Assembly: GCA_003342815.1 (NCBI GenBank)
Contig: PTEX01000024.1
Span: forward strand, 1,493,159 to 1,557,158
Reading direction: 5' to 3'
Length of the DNA: 64,000 nucleotides
DNA from: Eudromia elegans
Taxonomy: Eukaryota > Chordata > Aves > Tinamiformes > Tinamidae
Shown: piece by piece, positions 19,634 through 36,830 of the stretch
Layout of the letters: every line of letters starts with the position of its first letter
How positions within the stretch are numbered: position 1 is the stretch's first letter
Notes under the pieces: model-generated
Told to the model about the DNA's origin: nothing
The model's input: the letters and a program-made list of their open reading frames with translations, nothing else
Databases searched by the model: none
Made by a program: the position numbers and the translations under genes

Positions 19634-20756
19634 AGGGCAGTAACCCTTGTTTTCATGTGTGTTATTACAACAGGCCAAGGCTTTTGATGTGTGTGATCAC
19701 TTTCACTTTAATGACACAGCTGAGTCCAGTCACATAAAATAGCTTCCTCATAAAAGGCCTCCACTAATTGTTAATTCTGAAGTTTATTACAGGCTCAAAA
19801 AGAGATAAATAGTAAACTGTTTCTCAGCAAGTTCATGGAAACTTATTCTTCCTCTGCAATGGTTGGGAAAGTCTTATTCTTAATTCGTAGTGACTTTGCA
19901 GAGATAACCGGTAACGCTGAGTGTTTTGTTTCAGAGGCTTCCATCTAAATCTCCTGCCCCCATGGATAGAGTATATTAAAGACTTTGATATTGCTTTTGA
20001 TCTTCAAGTCTGCCCTTTAAGTCACTCATGTGTCTTGCTGTGTGAACATGTTGTACTACAAGCTACACTTCTATCTGTTCCTTCTTCTTCACCTGTTACC
20101 ACGAATTCTCATGATCAGTATCATGCCTGTAATTACCATTATTTCCCCCTTGTTCCAGAGCTGAAAGCAATGGAGCTTTCCTGAATTTCCTAAATTGAGC
20201 ACAGTGATTAATTAATTTTAGAAGAAGCATTTGGCATTGTTACATGAGGAGATGACCATTGCCCATAGTATATGAAGAACTTCCTTGCTCATTACAGAAC
20301 TTTCAGGATTGTCAAAATATTACTTATTTGTGTACTGTCGTAACTACTGTCTCTATTTTCATATTAGTTTTCCACAGGGGCGTAAATGGATAAAGCATTA
20401 TATAAGTGCAGATGAAAAAGGTGCTAATATTGCTCCTTTTGCCTGCTTTGGCCTACTGAATTGTAAGGGAGGTTCTATGCTTTCATAAAACGTATATATA
20501 GGAGCAAAATGCAGGCAACAGTGCAGAAATGTACTCTATCCAGGTTTTGCTTTCTTCTGCATACTGTAAGATTTATCCTCGTCCTAACAAAGATGTTTTC
20601 TCAAGATTGAGTTTTCTTTAGTGTTTGGATAGTCTTTAAATATAAATTCTATTCAATGTAATGTGCTTTGAAATCTTCTGTTTTGAAGATGATGATTAGA
20701 TACAACCTTTTTGTATTGACACTAGTAAAAATACTTTCTTACACTCATCTTATATT

Positions 20757-21577
20757 CCAGAAGGCTCTGCTGCCATTCAAAGGGACCTAGACAGGCCGGA
20801 AAGTTGGGCGGAGAGGAACCTCATGAAATTCAGCAAGGACAAGTGCAGTGTCCTACACCTGAGCAAGAATAGCCCCAGGCACCAGTACAGATTAGGGGCT
20901 GACTTGCTGGAAAGCAGCTTAGTGGAGAGGGGTCTGGGAGTCCTGTTTGTCAACAAGTTCCCCATGAGGCAGCAATGGGCCCTCACGGCCAAGAAGGCCA
21001 CTGGGCTCCTGGCTGCATCTGGAGGAGCGTTGCCATCAGGGTGAGGGAGGGGATCCCGATCTATCCCCTCTGCTCAGCCCTGGTGAGGCCGCACCTGCAA
21101 TATTGGGTGCAGTTCTGGGCTTGCCAGGACAAGAGGGACGTGGGGCTTCTCGAGGGGGTCCAGTGTAGGGCAACATAGATGATGAAGGGACTGGAGCATT
21201 TATCATATAAGGAAGGACGAAGCGAGCTGGGCCTGTTTAGTCTGGAGGAGAGAAGACTGAGAGGGGATCTGATCAATGTGTATAAATACCTGAGGGGAGA
21301 ATGCAAAGAGGATGAGGCCAGCTCTTTTTGGCCAATGATAAGACAAGGGGTACTGGGTACAAGTTGAAACTCAGGCAGTTCCATCACCATGTGAGGGTGA
21401 CAGAGCCCTGGAACAGGCTGCCCAGAGAGGCTGTGGAGTCTCCCTCCCTGGTGATCTTCAAACCCGCCTGGCTGGCACCCTGTGCCACATGCTCCAAGTG
21501 TCCCTGCTGGAGCAGAGGGTTTAGACTAGATGATCCCTGGAGGTCCCTTACAACCTTAACTGTCCTGTGATTCTTGA
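20757..21577 (+). mobile_element. CR1 LINE, 5'-truncated 3' segment
   Basis: About 820 bases match the 3' end of chicken-repeat-1 as I know it: GGACCTAGACAGGCCGGAA, then GAACCTCATGAAATTCAGCA, the AAGAAGGCCACTGGG segment, the GGAACAGGCTGCCCAGAGAG block, and the terminal GATGATCCCTGGAGGTCCC followed by TGATTC-type ends. It lies in the sense orientation of the gene. It carries the last part of the reverse transcriptase frame, broken into short frames (20823-21044, 21179-21367, 21328-21570), and the 3' UTR. It is dead on arrival by 5' truncation, as most CR1 copies are, and marks the genome as avian or another sauropsid. The subfamily was not determined. Confidence 0.93.
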
Positions 21578-22184
21578 TTAGAGAAAGAATTTTTTTAATA
21601 GATTAAGTTCTTGTAATTGACTAGAGACGTCAGCTCATCTGGTTTTGATGAAACTAGGCCAATGTATTTTGCAGATGAGTTCATGTTTGCTTACTTAGTA
21701 AAATCAGTTAATTCTTACATTTCAGTGATGTTCTCACAGCCATGTGATAAATTGTTCCAGTAGTTATGGATTCTTATTACCAAAGAAAAAAAAAATCCTG
21801 TAACACTTTGTTTTTAGTCTCCCGCTGTCTAGCATCGGCATCCAGTCCTTTGATCTTGATACATTTTTATGTGTTTGATTGCCAAGCCTATTTCTTATGT
21901 AGATACTTTGAGGATCTAATCAAGTTATCTCCTCACCTTCTCTTTGATGAGCTAAGTAATTTGTGTAGTTTGAGTTTTGCCTCGTAAAGCATGTCCCTCT
22001 GACAGACAACCTCTGCAAATTCCCAGCATGTTTAACACTGAGTTACAGAGCTGTGCAGCAGAAGCATATTCATTCATGCATATGGCAGTACTTTTGTGCT
22101 GAAATAGTCACCCCCTGAGAAATATAATCATTACTGCTGCCTGCCTATTTATGAAGGCTTGTTTTCACTTTTCATTCAAGTATA

Positions 22185-22335
22185 GGCAAGAACAGGGAAT
22201 CTCCATCCATGCAGATACTGAAAATGGCTGTGGTTCTGGGCAACCTGCTGTGTTGCCCCTGGCTTGAGCAGGGGTATTTGAGCAGACAGTCTTGATAGCT
22301 TCCTTCTAAACCCATCTGTTCAGGTTTATGTGGAT
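22185..22335 (+). mobile_element. Old CR1 LINE 3' tail, degraded
   Basis: About 150 bases resemble the last part of CR1: GAACAGGGAATCTCCATCC, GATACTGAAAATGGCTGTGG, TTCTGGGCAACCTGCTG and GGCTTGAGCAGGGGTATTTG, ending in a much altered form of the GATGATC...CCTTCCAACC segment. It is clearly more diverged than the copy 600 bases upstream, so it is an older insertion. It has the same orientation. The boundaries are approximate. Confidence 0.75.
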
Positions 22336-23121
22336 TCTTTTTTTTTTTAATTGACTTTTTGCTTTTAAAAGAAAAACTGTGGTTTCCATTTAAATTTGGC
22401 TCCCCACCTCTCCCAGCAAGTCCATTTAAAGAGTCGTAATCTATGTTGAAACTGTAAGGGGAGAAAGTTTTTAAATACCTTGGAGAAGATGCAGAGTTGG
22501 AAAGAGTTGTACAGTCCCTGCCATGCATTGCAGGCACTGCAGATAACAGCACTTCTAATTCTTAGACATTTTTCTGGGTTGTAATGCTGTCAGGCATAAC
22601 TATGTTGACTGTGACGTTTGGGGAATTGCAAGAAGTGTGGCAGTAAGCATTTTGGGATTCACATGGCTAGAATACTCTGGCTATATGCTTTCAAAATAAT
22701 TGCTATTATTTATATAATTATTTTATATAAAATATTAATTGTACTAAGTCAGGAAGCTAGGAGGGTGACTCTATTCATCCTTTTTCTTTTCTAAGCCTAG
22801 TATATAAACAGTACTAACAAAGTAAGACTATGTTTTGCTTTCCAGATAACTTTTCAGTGTAGCTGAGAGTTAAAATATGTTCAAAAATACCAAAATTTAC
22901 AAAATATCTAGTGCAACAGTTGAAATAGGAATAAAACATGGGATGTGAAATTTGGCCTAACCAAGGAACAGTAATACAATTATGAAGATCTAAGAGCTTT
23001 AGGCAAGTACTTTAGGCAAGAAATTAATTAAATCAGACCACTAGCTGTTAAGATCATTTTATCATTATCCAATTTTCGTATTTCATTTTTTCTTTCTCCT
23101 TATTGCTTACTAGATTTTCAT

Positions 23122-23150
23122 ATAACAATGTAAGAAACTTACATTGTTAT
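23122..23150. repeat. Perfect 13-bp inverted repeat, 3-nt loop
   Basis: ATAACAATGTAAG, loop AAA, CTTACATTGTTAT. The arms are fully complementary. It is AT-rich and could form a hairpin in RNA or a cruciform in DNA. It is too short for a microRNA precursor, and no MITE body surrounds it. Confidence 0.85.
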
Positions 23151-26100
23151 GTAAGAAAGTGTAGTATTAGCTAAAATAAAGTATAAACTTTTTTAATAAT
23201 GTCTGCTGTAAGCTACGTGTTACTCGAGAGCAAGTGGCAAGAATCCTGGAGTCAGAATGTAGTAATTAGTCCCATGTTGACTCAGAGCCATGGAGATGAT
23301 GTGGCTCAAAATGGCAAAGATGAACCTGAAATTAATCAGGAACATGCTTTCAGGAATAAAGTGTAGTAACGCCATTGTCTTGACATTGGTAAAACCTTAT
23401 CTGAAATACTGTGCAAAAACCAGTTCAGTTACGGCCCTCAAATGTAAATTTATGTTCATTGAGTATTAAAAAAAGTATCAAAAAGATACTGCAAAATACT
23501 GCAGTATCTGTCTTGCATGAAGAGATTGTATAAAGATTTTTAATTTGATTTTTAATTTTTGGTTAATCTAGCCAGCTAGGTATGAGAGGAGTTAGAATTT
23601 TTTTTTTCCTCATAGAGAGAGACTATAAAGACTAGGAAGGAAAAGAACTTCTTACGATAAAAGTAAGCCATGCTGTTGAAGACGGAGCATCCATACAAAC
23701 ATCCATAAATTAATTTGTGCTAAAATTTTAAAGAGGTGTGTTTTGTTTTTTTTTTAAAAAAACAACAAATGAAATGAGATTCTGGAATATATTTCTAAAC
23801 TTGAGAAAAGGAGGAAGGAGCCTAAGTAGACTGCCCTTTGGGATAGTGATGGAAGAATGGATGAAAACAATTACTTTGTATTTGCCTGCAACTGTGTAGG
23901 CGAGTAGATGAATGTAGTAGCTTTGAAGTGCACTCTCAGTTCTAACATCTTTGCTATGTTGTGTAAGCTGTTTGTTGTGCTGTCTCTAAACAGCTCTTGA
24001 TGTTGAGTGATGTAGTTGCATTTTAATGATTGGTGAGGTTATCCTGTGGAATGAAGAATGCTCTATGTATATGATGAGCAGCTTAATACCTTTTCATACT
24101 ACTCGTTGTATATTTGATTGTGTGCTTTCAAGTTAGGGATGACAGGAACTCACATTTTTCCTCTAATAATCATTTCTTATTTCCATGTTAATCCAATTTC
24201 TCTTGAGTTACCCCTCCCCAGTCTGGACAATATTATGAAGCAAAGTGAATTAATAGCAATACAGAACGATGATACTCTTGTTTCCTAATGAAAAGCTCTG
24301 TTTACAAAACCCTCATTTTATTTTTTCTACAAATATAAAGAAAGATCATACTCATGAGATACAAGTAAGTGTCCAGATGGGTTAGCTTATGTGTTATAAA
24401 AGCCTTGAGGGGAAGCATCTGTGCTGGTTAACAAAAGGTTTCAGTCCTTCAGTTTTCAGGAATCTCAAAGAAAATTACTTGTTTGCAGGTGTGATGTGCA
24501 GCATATTTACATGTGTTTTAGGTATTTAGTAAATACTGTTTTGTACATTTGATTTCCAGATGAAATGCCTAACAAGGAAATAACAAGTTATTAAAATTTC
24601 CATTCAATTAGTGCTCCATTTTTCTCCTGGCTAGGTAGGATTAAAGCTCAGCAAATGATACAGTGAGTAGAGCTTGCACAGCTCTCACAAGAAATGAGGC
24701 TCTGACCTTCTCTTAACCCTGTTCTTCCTTTTATGAGATGCACTCTGTGTTTCTGTGCTCCTTAAATTACCCCCATTCTTAAAGTCCTGACAGTTAAGAG
24801 TTTGCTAAGGCGGTAAAGGCCCTGTGAATCCACGGGTGTACTCGATCCCCAGAATTTTCACAAAGAGCAAAGCAAACATTTGGGTTTCCAGTCAAGTCAC
24901 TCCAAAGCACCTGGGCTGTGCTTTGTAAATGTATGTCATGATGCAGAGGGATGCATTTTGAGAAATTCTATGTGGAGATGGCTTTACCATGTCAGGGAAA
25001 TTGGACGTAATTCCTGAAAACTTTAAAACCTTTTTTAAAAAAATTCTTTTTTTAATTTGGGGGAAAAAGTATATTTTATTAGTCTAATTTTAGTGTTAAC
25101 TTTCGTTAGTGAGTGAAATATCTTAGCTCATATTACAGAACCTAATTAACTGAATGTATATGCTAGAAGACTTAAAGGAGCAAAATACCCTTTGCTGAAT
25201 ATTTCTCACTATAGCTAGAAGCTACTAATCACTGTTAAAGACTGATTGTTTAAGGATATATGTCAAAGTCTGTCTCAAGGCTGGTTTTCAGCTAAGATTT
25301 TTAATCCATTTTAATGACTTTGTTCTATTTTTTGAAGATATTTTTAGTAATACAATTTATAATAACATGTCCAAATTCCTAAGAGCATTTTATTATAGCC
25401 TACTAGTAATGACTGCAGACTGTTCTCTAATAGATCTCGGTGTTTAATGGTTCTGTCATTAAGGTTCTCGTTGGAATAATTTATCATTAAGTTAATTATA
25501 TATCATTCTTTTCTAAAAGGAACTCATGAAATGAAAAAGTTTTCAGCATTCTGAAAATTACAGCAATCTGTAAAATTCAAAAAGTGGTTACTTTTTAATT
25601 CCATAACTGAGTAAAAATAAAAAAAGCCCTGACCATTTTATAAGCAAACCAGAAACTGGAAGAGGTCATATGGAATGGATGTTGACATACATGAATCACG
25701 TATACAAATACATTCCGTGCCTAAAAGTCCAGTATATCCTTTGTATTGAAAGTATTTATTGTAATGGATTTTTTTGCCTTTCTCTCTGATGATTTTTTCA
25801 TTTGCTTGGTTTTGGTCTGTTCATAATTTGCTGCTGTTTTCTGGATTCCTGTGGTCAGAGCATTTTTAGATTTTCAGTAAAAATGTCAAGAACTATTTAG
25901 ATACTGTTCGAATTATTAAACATACTACTGTTCTTTCCAAGCCTTAACATTCAAATCCAAATGCAAACCTTTCATAAACTACACCCTGTTCACATGTACA
26001 ATACTGGCCTTGGTCTCCTATGGGGTAGATAAGAACCTTACAATTTACATCTTAACTTCTCTTCAGGCCTTGTAAAACAGTTTGAATGGAAATCTCTTCA

Positions 26101-26672
26101 AATTTATCTTTATTTTCTTTCCAAATTCATTTGAAATCAGATACTTTCCTTCTATACTTACAAAGTACTTAGAAACCATGCCTCACTCATACCCATTCCC
26201 TGTCTGATTCTGAACGTCTAAATATTATTTTTTTTCTTTCAGTAATAGTAAGAAAATACATGTTAGGTTTGTACATATGTATGGTCAGAAAAACAGTTTT
26301 AATAAAAATGTCCTAGTGGACTCTGATAGGTCAAGCTTAGTTTTGCTTGTCATATCTTAATGTTTTAAAAGATGTTGGCGATTCTGCTTTCAAATTTGAT
26401 TTAGAATGTGAGTTTACAGAATATTAAAAAGGATACAGAGTTCACATACACCTTGTTTTGTCAAGAAGTCTTGCTTAAAAACAGTAACAAAAATAATTGA
26501 GCATCAACAGTATCATATCATTCTGACAGTAGTAGTGAGGCACAGTTCATAAAAAACGCTTACACTAGTAAAGAGCAGGCAGTAATAGACCTTTTCAGTT
26601 AATAAAAGGCATCCCTCACATCTACAGTTCAAAGAAAAGCTTTCACAATCCAGTTACGGAATTTTTCTTTAG

Positions 26673-32396
<5,724 letters not shown>

Positions 32397-32530
32397 CCTG
32401 TAATTCCAAGCAGTCCTACAAGCAGCTCTACAACCCCAACCAGTACGATGGGCTTGTCCTCAAAAATGGATAACTCAGCGCTCCAGGATGTTTTCATTCT
32501 CTCTCCTATGTCAGGACTTTATGGCCCCAG
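32397..32530 (+). CDS. CNK exon 8: start of linker, diverged
   Basis: Forty-four codons plus 2 nt. It opens PVIPSSPTSSSTTPTST and continues NSALQDVFILSP, then SGLYGPR (the arginine is completed by exon 9). It aligns with the CNKSR2 segment that reads PLIPRSPTSS...SSALQDLYIPPPP, but only about half the residues agree, and the proline cluster shared by CNKSR2 and CNKSR3 (LYIPPPP) is replaced by VFILSP. The acceptor is TTTTTTACAG and the donor is GTATTT, a weaker one. An unresolved base (N) in the T run at 32639 lies about 110 bases downstream. Confidence 0.92.
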
Positions 32531-33879
32531 GTATTTACCTCCTAATGAAGCTGAGGTTTTGAAAAACAAAATTTTTATGCTTTCAATAGACCAATTAAAA
32601 AGAGAGCATTTCACTCTTTGTATGCTTGTTTAAATATTNTTTTTTTTTTTTTTAAATAAGCACTAGTTTTTCACACAGAGCAGTACGCAGTAGCTGTATG
32701 ACAGGTATTATTTCCAGTACAGCAATGAGAGTCTAGTGATATTCAGGATTGTCACTAATGTTTATTAGCATTAAGAACTAGAAATACATTAGGTGGGATT
32801 GTTTTGATGGACTTTTAACTTGCCATGGATCAGATAGAAAATCTTCATATGACTAATTTAGCAAATTCTAGTTTGGGTCCTAAATGAGGAATGCTTAAAA
32901 CAAAACAAAAAACTTTCAATCATTCTGTATCATTCTGTTCTGTAAACCGAACTGTGATCACTTGTATCTTATTTTAAGGCATGCGCTTTTGCCAAGGCAT
33001 CTCGTACTATACCAATTCCTGAGGCTTCTTTTCACATACTGGAAAACTTGCAGATGTTTTGCTATAATTCAGCATTAACCAAAACAACAGAATTTAGAAT
33101 CTGAATTTGCATTTCACCAAACCCAATTTCAGATTGGAAATGCAGACATTATGTTTTTTTCAACAGTAGACTCTAGGTTGCAGAATATTTGCCCCACCTC
33201 TTAGTCACAGCTTTATATTGTGCTGTCTTGCTTTCTTCATGTGTCTCTCTACTTGCTATTTTTTTCTCAGTAATGGGTTTAGAGATAGCCACTGAATTTA
33301 TTACCTTTATTTTTGTTTTAGGGAGACCAAAGTAAGACAAAATCCCTTTTCCCTTATAAAAAGAAAAGAAACTTGAAACAGCACTGTATAGTATCTCTTG
33401 CATGCAGAATTAGAGGTAGGTCAGAAGAATTACTAACATGTAATATGAGGCTGTGGAGGTAACTTTCATATATGTCATAGTGGATATATGAATATATTTC
33501 ATATATTCCACGTTTCTGTAGAACAGCACAATGTCACATTGCTTATCCCTGCTGGGAGGTAGATCAGCAGACTTGTGTTTTGAAGAGTCAAAAATGTGAG
33601 GGAAATCATTCGACCCTGGAAAACACTGGAGTATGTGTTCACTGTCAGAGCCAAAGCTGAATCAGATATATTTTCTGGGAGGCGGGGAGGAAGTTTGGTT
33701 TTTTTTTTTTTTTTTTCAGACCTACAAAGTAGAAGTTTTGCTTTGAGCTCTTTTACACTTTCCAAAAACATAAACATGAAACATTTTTTAAATTTGTGGT
33801 GTTCAGGAGAGTAAGATGGCACAGTTTACCTTTGTCATTAAATGGCTAATTTGCCCACAATGTTATGTTTTTTTTTCAG
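32531..33879 (+). other. Intron 8
   Basis: About 1.35 kb. It contains the only ambiguous base of the window (N at 32639), at the start of a T run (32640-32653), so the run length there is uncertain. A second T run lies at about 33700-33716. Nothing else is recognised. Confidence 0.7.
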
Positions 33880-34085
33880 GGATGAAATTGGAATAATGTC
33901 TTGTGATGACATCAGCAAATTTGGAAAGTCTGGAATGAAAGGTTCTGAGTCTCCAAGCTATTTCCTGGATCATGAAAGTGGGAAATACTACACCTTAATT
34001 GAAGGAGAAGGTCATCCTGTGGGTTCTGAATATGAACGAAGCAGAGCTTCGGGAGTGCGGAGAAGAGAAAAAACGCCTACTCATG
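33880..34085 (+). CDS. CNK exon 9: DUF1170-type linker
   Basis: One nt, 68 codons, one nt. It carries the conserved landmark KGSESPSYFLDHE (CNKSR2 and CNKSR3: KGSESPNSFLDQE) and ends RRREKTPTHG, matching REKTPSYG of CNKSR3 and RRESTPTYG of CNKSR2. Between the landmarks the sequence is largely its own. This linker is the DUF1170 region of unknown structure, rich in Ser, Arg and Glu and probably disordered. The acceptor is TTTTTTTCAG and the donor is GTAGGC. The frame is open and in phase with both neighbours. Confidence 0.94.
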
Positions 34086-34381
34086 GTAGGCTAGATTTCT
34101 TGACATTTCTAAATTAACTAGGTTAGCAAAATGCTTTATTAACACTGCATTATTTCCCAAAACTCTGCTGTTTTTTCTTAGACTGTGGCAAAGTTGTTGT
34201 GCATATCAGGCAAAAATGTCTTTAAAGATGTTCTTAGTGTAAGAAAGAACCAGCATAAAAAAATTATTTATAAACTTACTCTGCAGTGTCTATTCTGAAC
34301 GGTTATGTCATGTTCTAATTTCCACTGTTACTTACTTTTAATTTCTAAAAATTGCATTGGTTCGTCTTGAATTGTTTCCAG

Positions 34382-34468
34382 GAGATTTAAGGCCTGTTTC
34401 TATGCCTACTGAGTACACCTGGACAGGCGAGTCAAAAGAACAAAACATGTACAAGAGGGGAAGCAGAG
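34382..34468 (+). CDS. CNK exon 10: linker
   Basis: Two nt, 28 codons, one nt. It reads DLRPVSMPTEYTWTGES, then KEQNMYKRGSR. This matches the CNKSR2 segment LRPISMPVEYNWVGDYED...MKRDSRR. The acceptor is TTGTTTCCAG and the donor is a strong GTGAGT at 34469, so the exon ends in phase 1 with a lone G. That phase creates the difficulty at exon 11. It is separated from exon 9 by a 296-nt intron with nothing else in it. Confidence 0.94.
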
Positions 34469-35993
34469 GTGAGTAATTTTTTTCTCTTTGGTCTTTTCTA
34501 ATACTTTTTGTTGTTGTTCTTTAGAAAACATGAAACATCATCATGTGAAACAGATGCTTTAGTGAGTGCCACAGATAGTCAGATAGCATACAGACTCTTA
34601 TTTATTGTATTTGTATTTCTGAAAATTAAAAAGATGGTATTAGTTGTGAGGGTTTTAATTTAATGCTATTGTGAAGGAACAGAAATAGAGACTCTAGTGT
34701 TCAGATATGCACTGATAACAACCAGTCCAGATCTTTTCACTTTTGTGTGAAAAGTTATTATAGATGCAAGATAATGACCCTTGAGACATGTTTTGGTGAA
34801 TGTGAATGAATATTGGAGATCAGCAAGTATACTGAATTTACCTTTGCAGTCCTAATGATATCAGCTTCCATTGATTTCAGTGGGAACTGTGAATTTTGGA
34901 AGAATTCTGAAGATAGCAGAGTACCTAAAGGTTTAAGAGAGTAGTGTTTCAAAGCTTAAGTATAATTTGAGTTCTGTTTGAAAGATGCAGCTTACATTTT
35001 TCTTTAATTCTCCATATTTTTGATGTTAATATAAAATGCAGTAACTTTTTTTACGAGGGGATGCTCTTTGTCTTTCAGCTTTGTACCAACTCAAAAATTT
35101 GAGCACATACTACATTGTTAGGAAACAGTTCAGAAAACATAGGTTATATTGCTTTTATCATTCACTAGCATTTCCTTTCAAATAATTATAACTATGTATC
35201 TGTGCAGTAAATTTATACTCTAAAAATGAATCCTTTTGCTGATAGGTAAAACAAACTTCAAGTAGCATTTATAGACTTGTCTAATGTATGCAATCTGAAA
35301 GTATTTTTGCCCTTAATAGTGAAAGGATTCTAATCTAAGCTTAACTGTGTAAAAAATTCTGCAGTAGCCTTGATATCTATTAGCTACCTGTCTGAAGAGA
35401 TCATCCCCAAGTACCTCTGGATAGGCTACAGCAGAAGAGAACTTTTTCAGCTTACAGAATGCAATGTAAAATAGCATTAGAAATAAAAATGAGCTACTTC
35501 TGTGTTGTCTGTTGTTAGTCTGTGTTGCAACTCTCCTTTTGCTGTCCTTTGTTCTTAACTTTTGGAAGTGAAGACTTTCGCAAAAGCATTTGAGATGGTT
35601 TGAAATTCTTGCCATATTGAGGACACAGGACTTGTGCTGCCTGTCCCCTCTCCCTGTGGCAGGTTGCTGTGTTTGTTAGTGGACCACCATGCATTTCTTG
35701 GGTTTGTTTTTCATGACAAGTACTTTGAACCAAACTGGAATCAGCTGTGATACATTTTCGTTGTGTTTCTTAAGTATGTTTTAGATAGCACTCAGTTAAA
35801 CTTTATGGCTTGTATTTGAAATGCAGCTCAAGAGTAATAAAGTTGCCTGAGATTATCATAAGCTTCTTGTAAAAGCAAACAAGGCTTTATTTTTAGCCTG
35901 TAACATATGTAAATATTTATGATTATAGGAGCGAAACACAGGGTTTTTTTGTCTTACTTGTTTCTTTTTTTTTTTCTCCAACAATTGACTCTG
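34469..35993 (+). other. Intron 10, with an unusual 3' end
   Basis: About 1.5 kb. The donor is GTGAGT. The 3' end has a long pyrimidine tract (about 35959-35979), then CAACAATTGACTCTG before exon 11. The only AG near it, at 35994-35995, is 2 nt too far downstream for the frame. No microexon could be recognised. Open frames at 34758-34952 and 35313-35733 (both -) show nothing recognisable. Confidence 0.6.
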
Positions 35994-36241
35994 AGAATTC
36001 TCTCCTGCGGTATCTGAGTGATGACAAGATCTTGGTGATCCAAGAAGAACCTTTGATGCAGAAAGACAACAAAAGGGACACAGGCCGTAGGTCAAGAAAA
36101 AAGGGCAAAAACGCGGGCAGCCCAAACTACCCCATTAGTCCATCTGTGCTGGCATCCACTATTAATGTTAGGCTTGAACCTGCACAGCAAGATATCTTGA
36201 ATTTCTCACTAGCAGAAAACAATACAGTTCCACTTTATCAT
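35994..36241 (+). CDS. CNK exon 11: basic linker exon; start uncertain
   Basis: Encodes ENSLLRYLSDDKI (CNKSR2: ENSLLRYMSNEKI), then KRDTGRRSRKKGKN (CNKSR2: KKDTGKKSKKKGDK), and ends NTVPLYH (CNKSR2: ETTLYH). The exon is therefore orthologous in place and has stayed open for 82 codons. It ends in phase 0 with a GTAAGT donor. The start is odd. Exon 10 ends with G, so the glutamate codon G|AG demands that the exon begin at 35994, right after TG. The visible AG would start it at 35996 and lead to a stop (TGA at 36019) after eight codons. Either a rare GT-TG intron, an unseen microexon, a sequence error or a real defect explains this. The basic cluster RRSRKK could bind acidic lipids or act as a nuclear signal. 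Confidence 0.85.
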
Positions 36242-36776
36242 GTAAGTACATACCTAAAAATGTTACTTCATAAAACAAATGGAAAAAAAAAATTTTTTTC
36301 TTTCAGGATTGATAAAGGTATAACGTCATGTTTTACATTTTAACACTGTATTTTACATTCTAATTACTGCATTTTACGGTCCAGAAAATTAGCTTACGTA
36401 TTTTGATAGTATTCACATGAGAACATTTCAGACAGAATGGAAAAATACAAAGTGTTTGATATTAGGTGCTTGAAGGAGAAACAGTGTTTTAATTTCTCAG
36501 TCTGAGTTTAGCTAAATTTGATCCTGTTACTCTTTCTAAGGTTCATAAGTATCTCCTATTTCTCTCATGATGATGACTGATGATAACTTAGTTATTTTAT
36601 TGCATGCCCAGTAATGTGAATTGATTCATTCTGATAACAGAGGAAGTATTTTGGAGTAAAGACAGTGGAGAGGATATAATCTAGCGGACTGCAACTAACT
36701 TGGAGGCAATAAATCCATAGTAATTATTTTCTTACGTATGTGACACATGTGAATATCCGATTCTTACAGCTGCCTT

Positions 36777-36830
36777 GGGGGGGGGAGGAGGGGGAGGGAA
36801 AAAAAAAAGAAAAGAAAAGAAAGAAAAAGG
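36777..36830. repeat. 54-base polypurine tract, G-rich then A-rich
   Basis: Nine G, then short G runs separated by single A, then ten A, then GAAAAGAAAAGAAAGAAAAAGG. It is pure purine over 54 bases. The G-rich half has four or more G runs of at least three if the nine-G run is split, so it could form a G-quadruplex; the whole could form triplex DNA. Confidence 0.9.

Noticed and set aside
20823-21570. Plus-strand open frames of 62-80 codons, and minus-strand ones
   Set aside because: They lie inside the CR1 3' segment and are fragments of its reverse transcriptase frame or its antisense; not host genes.
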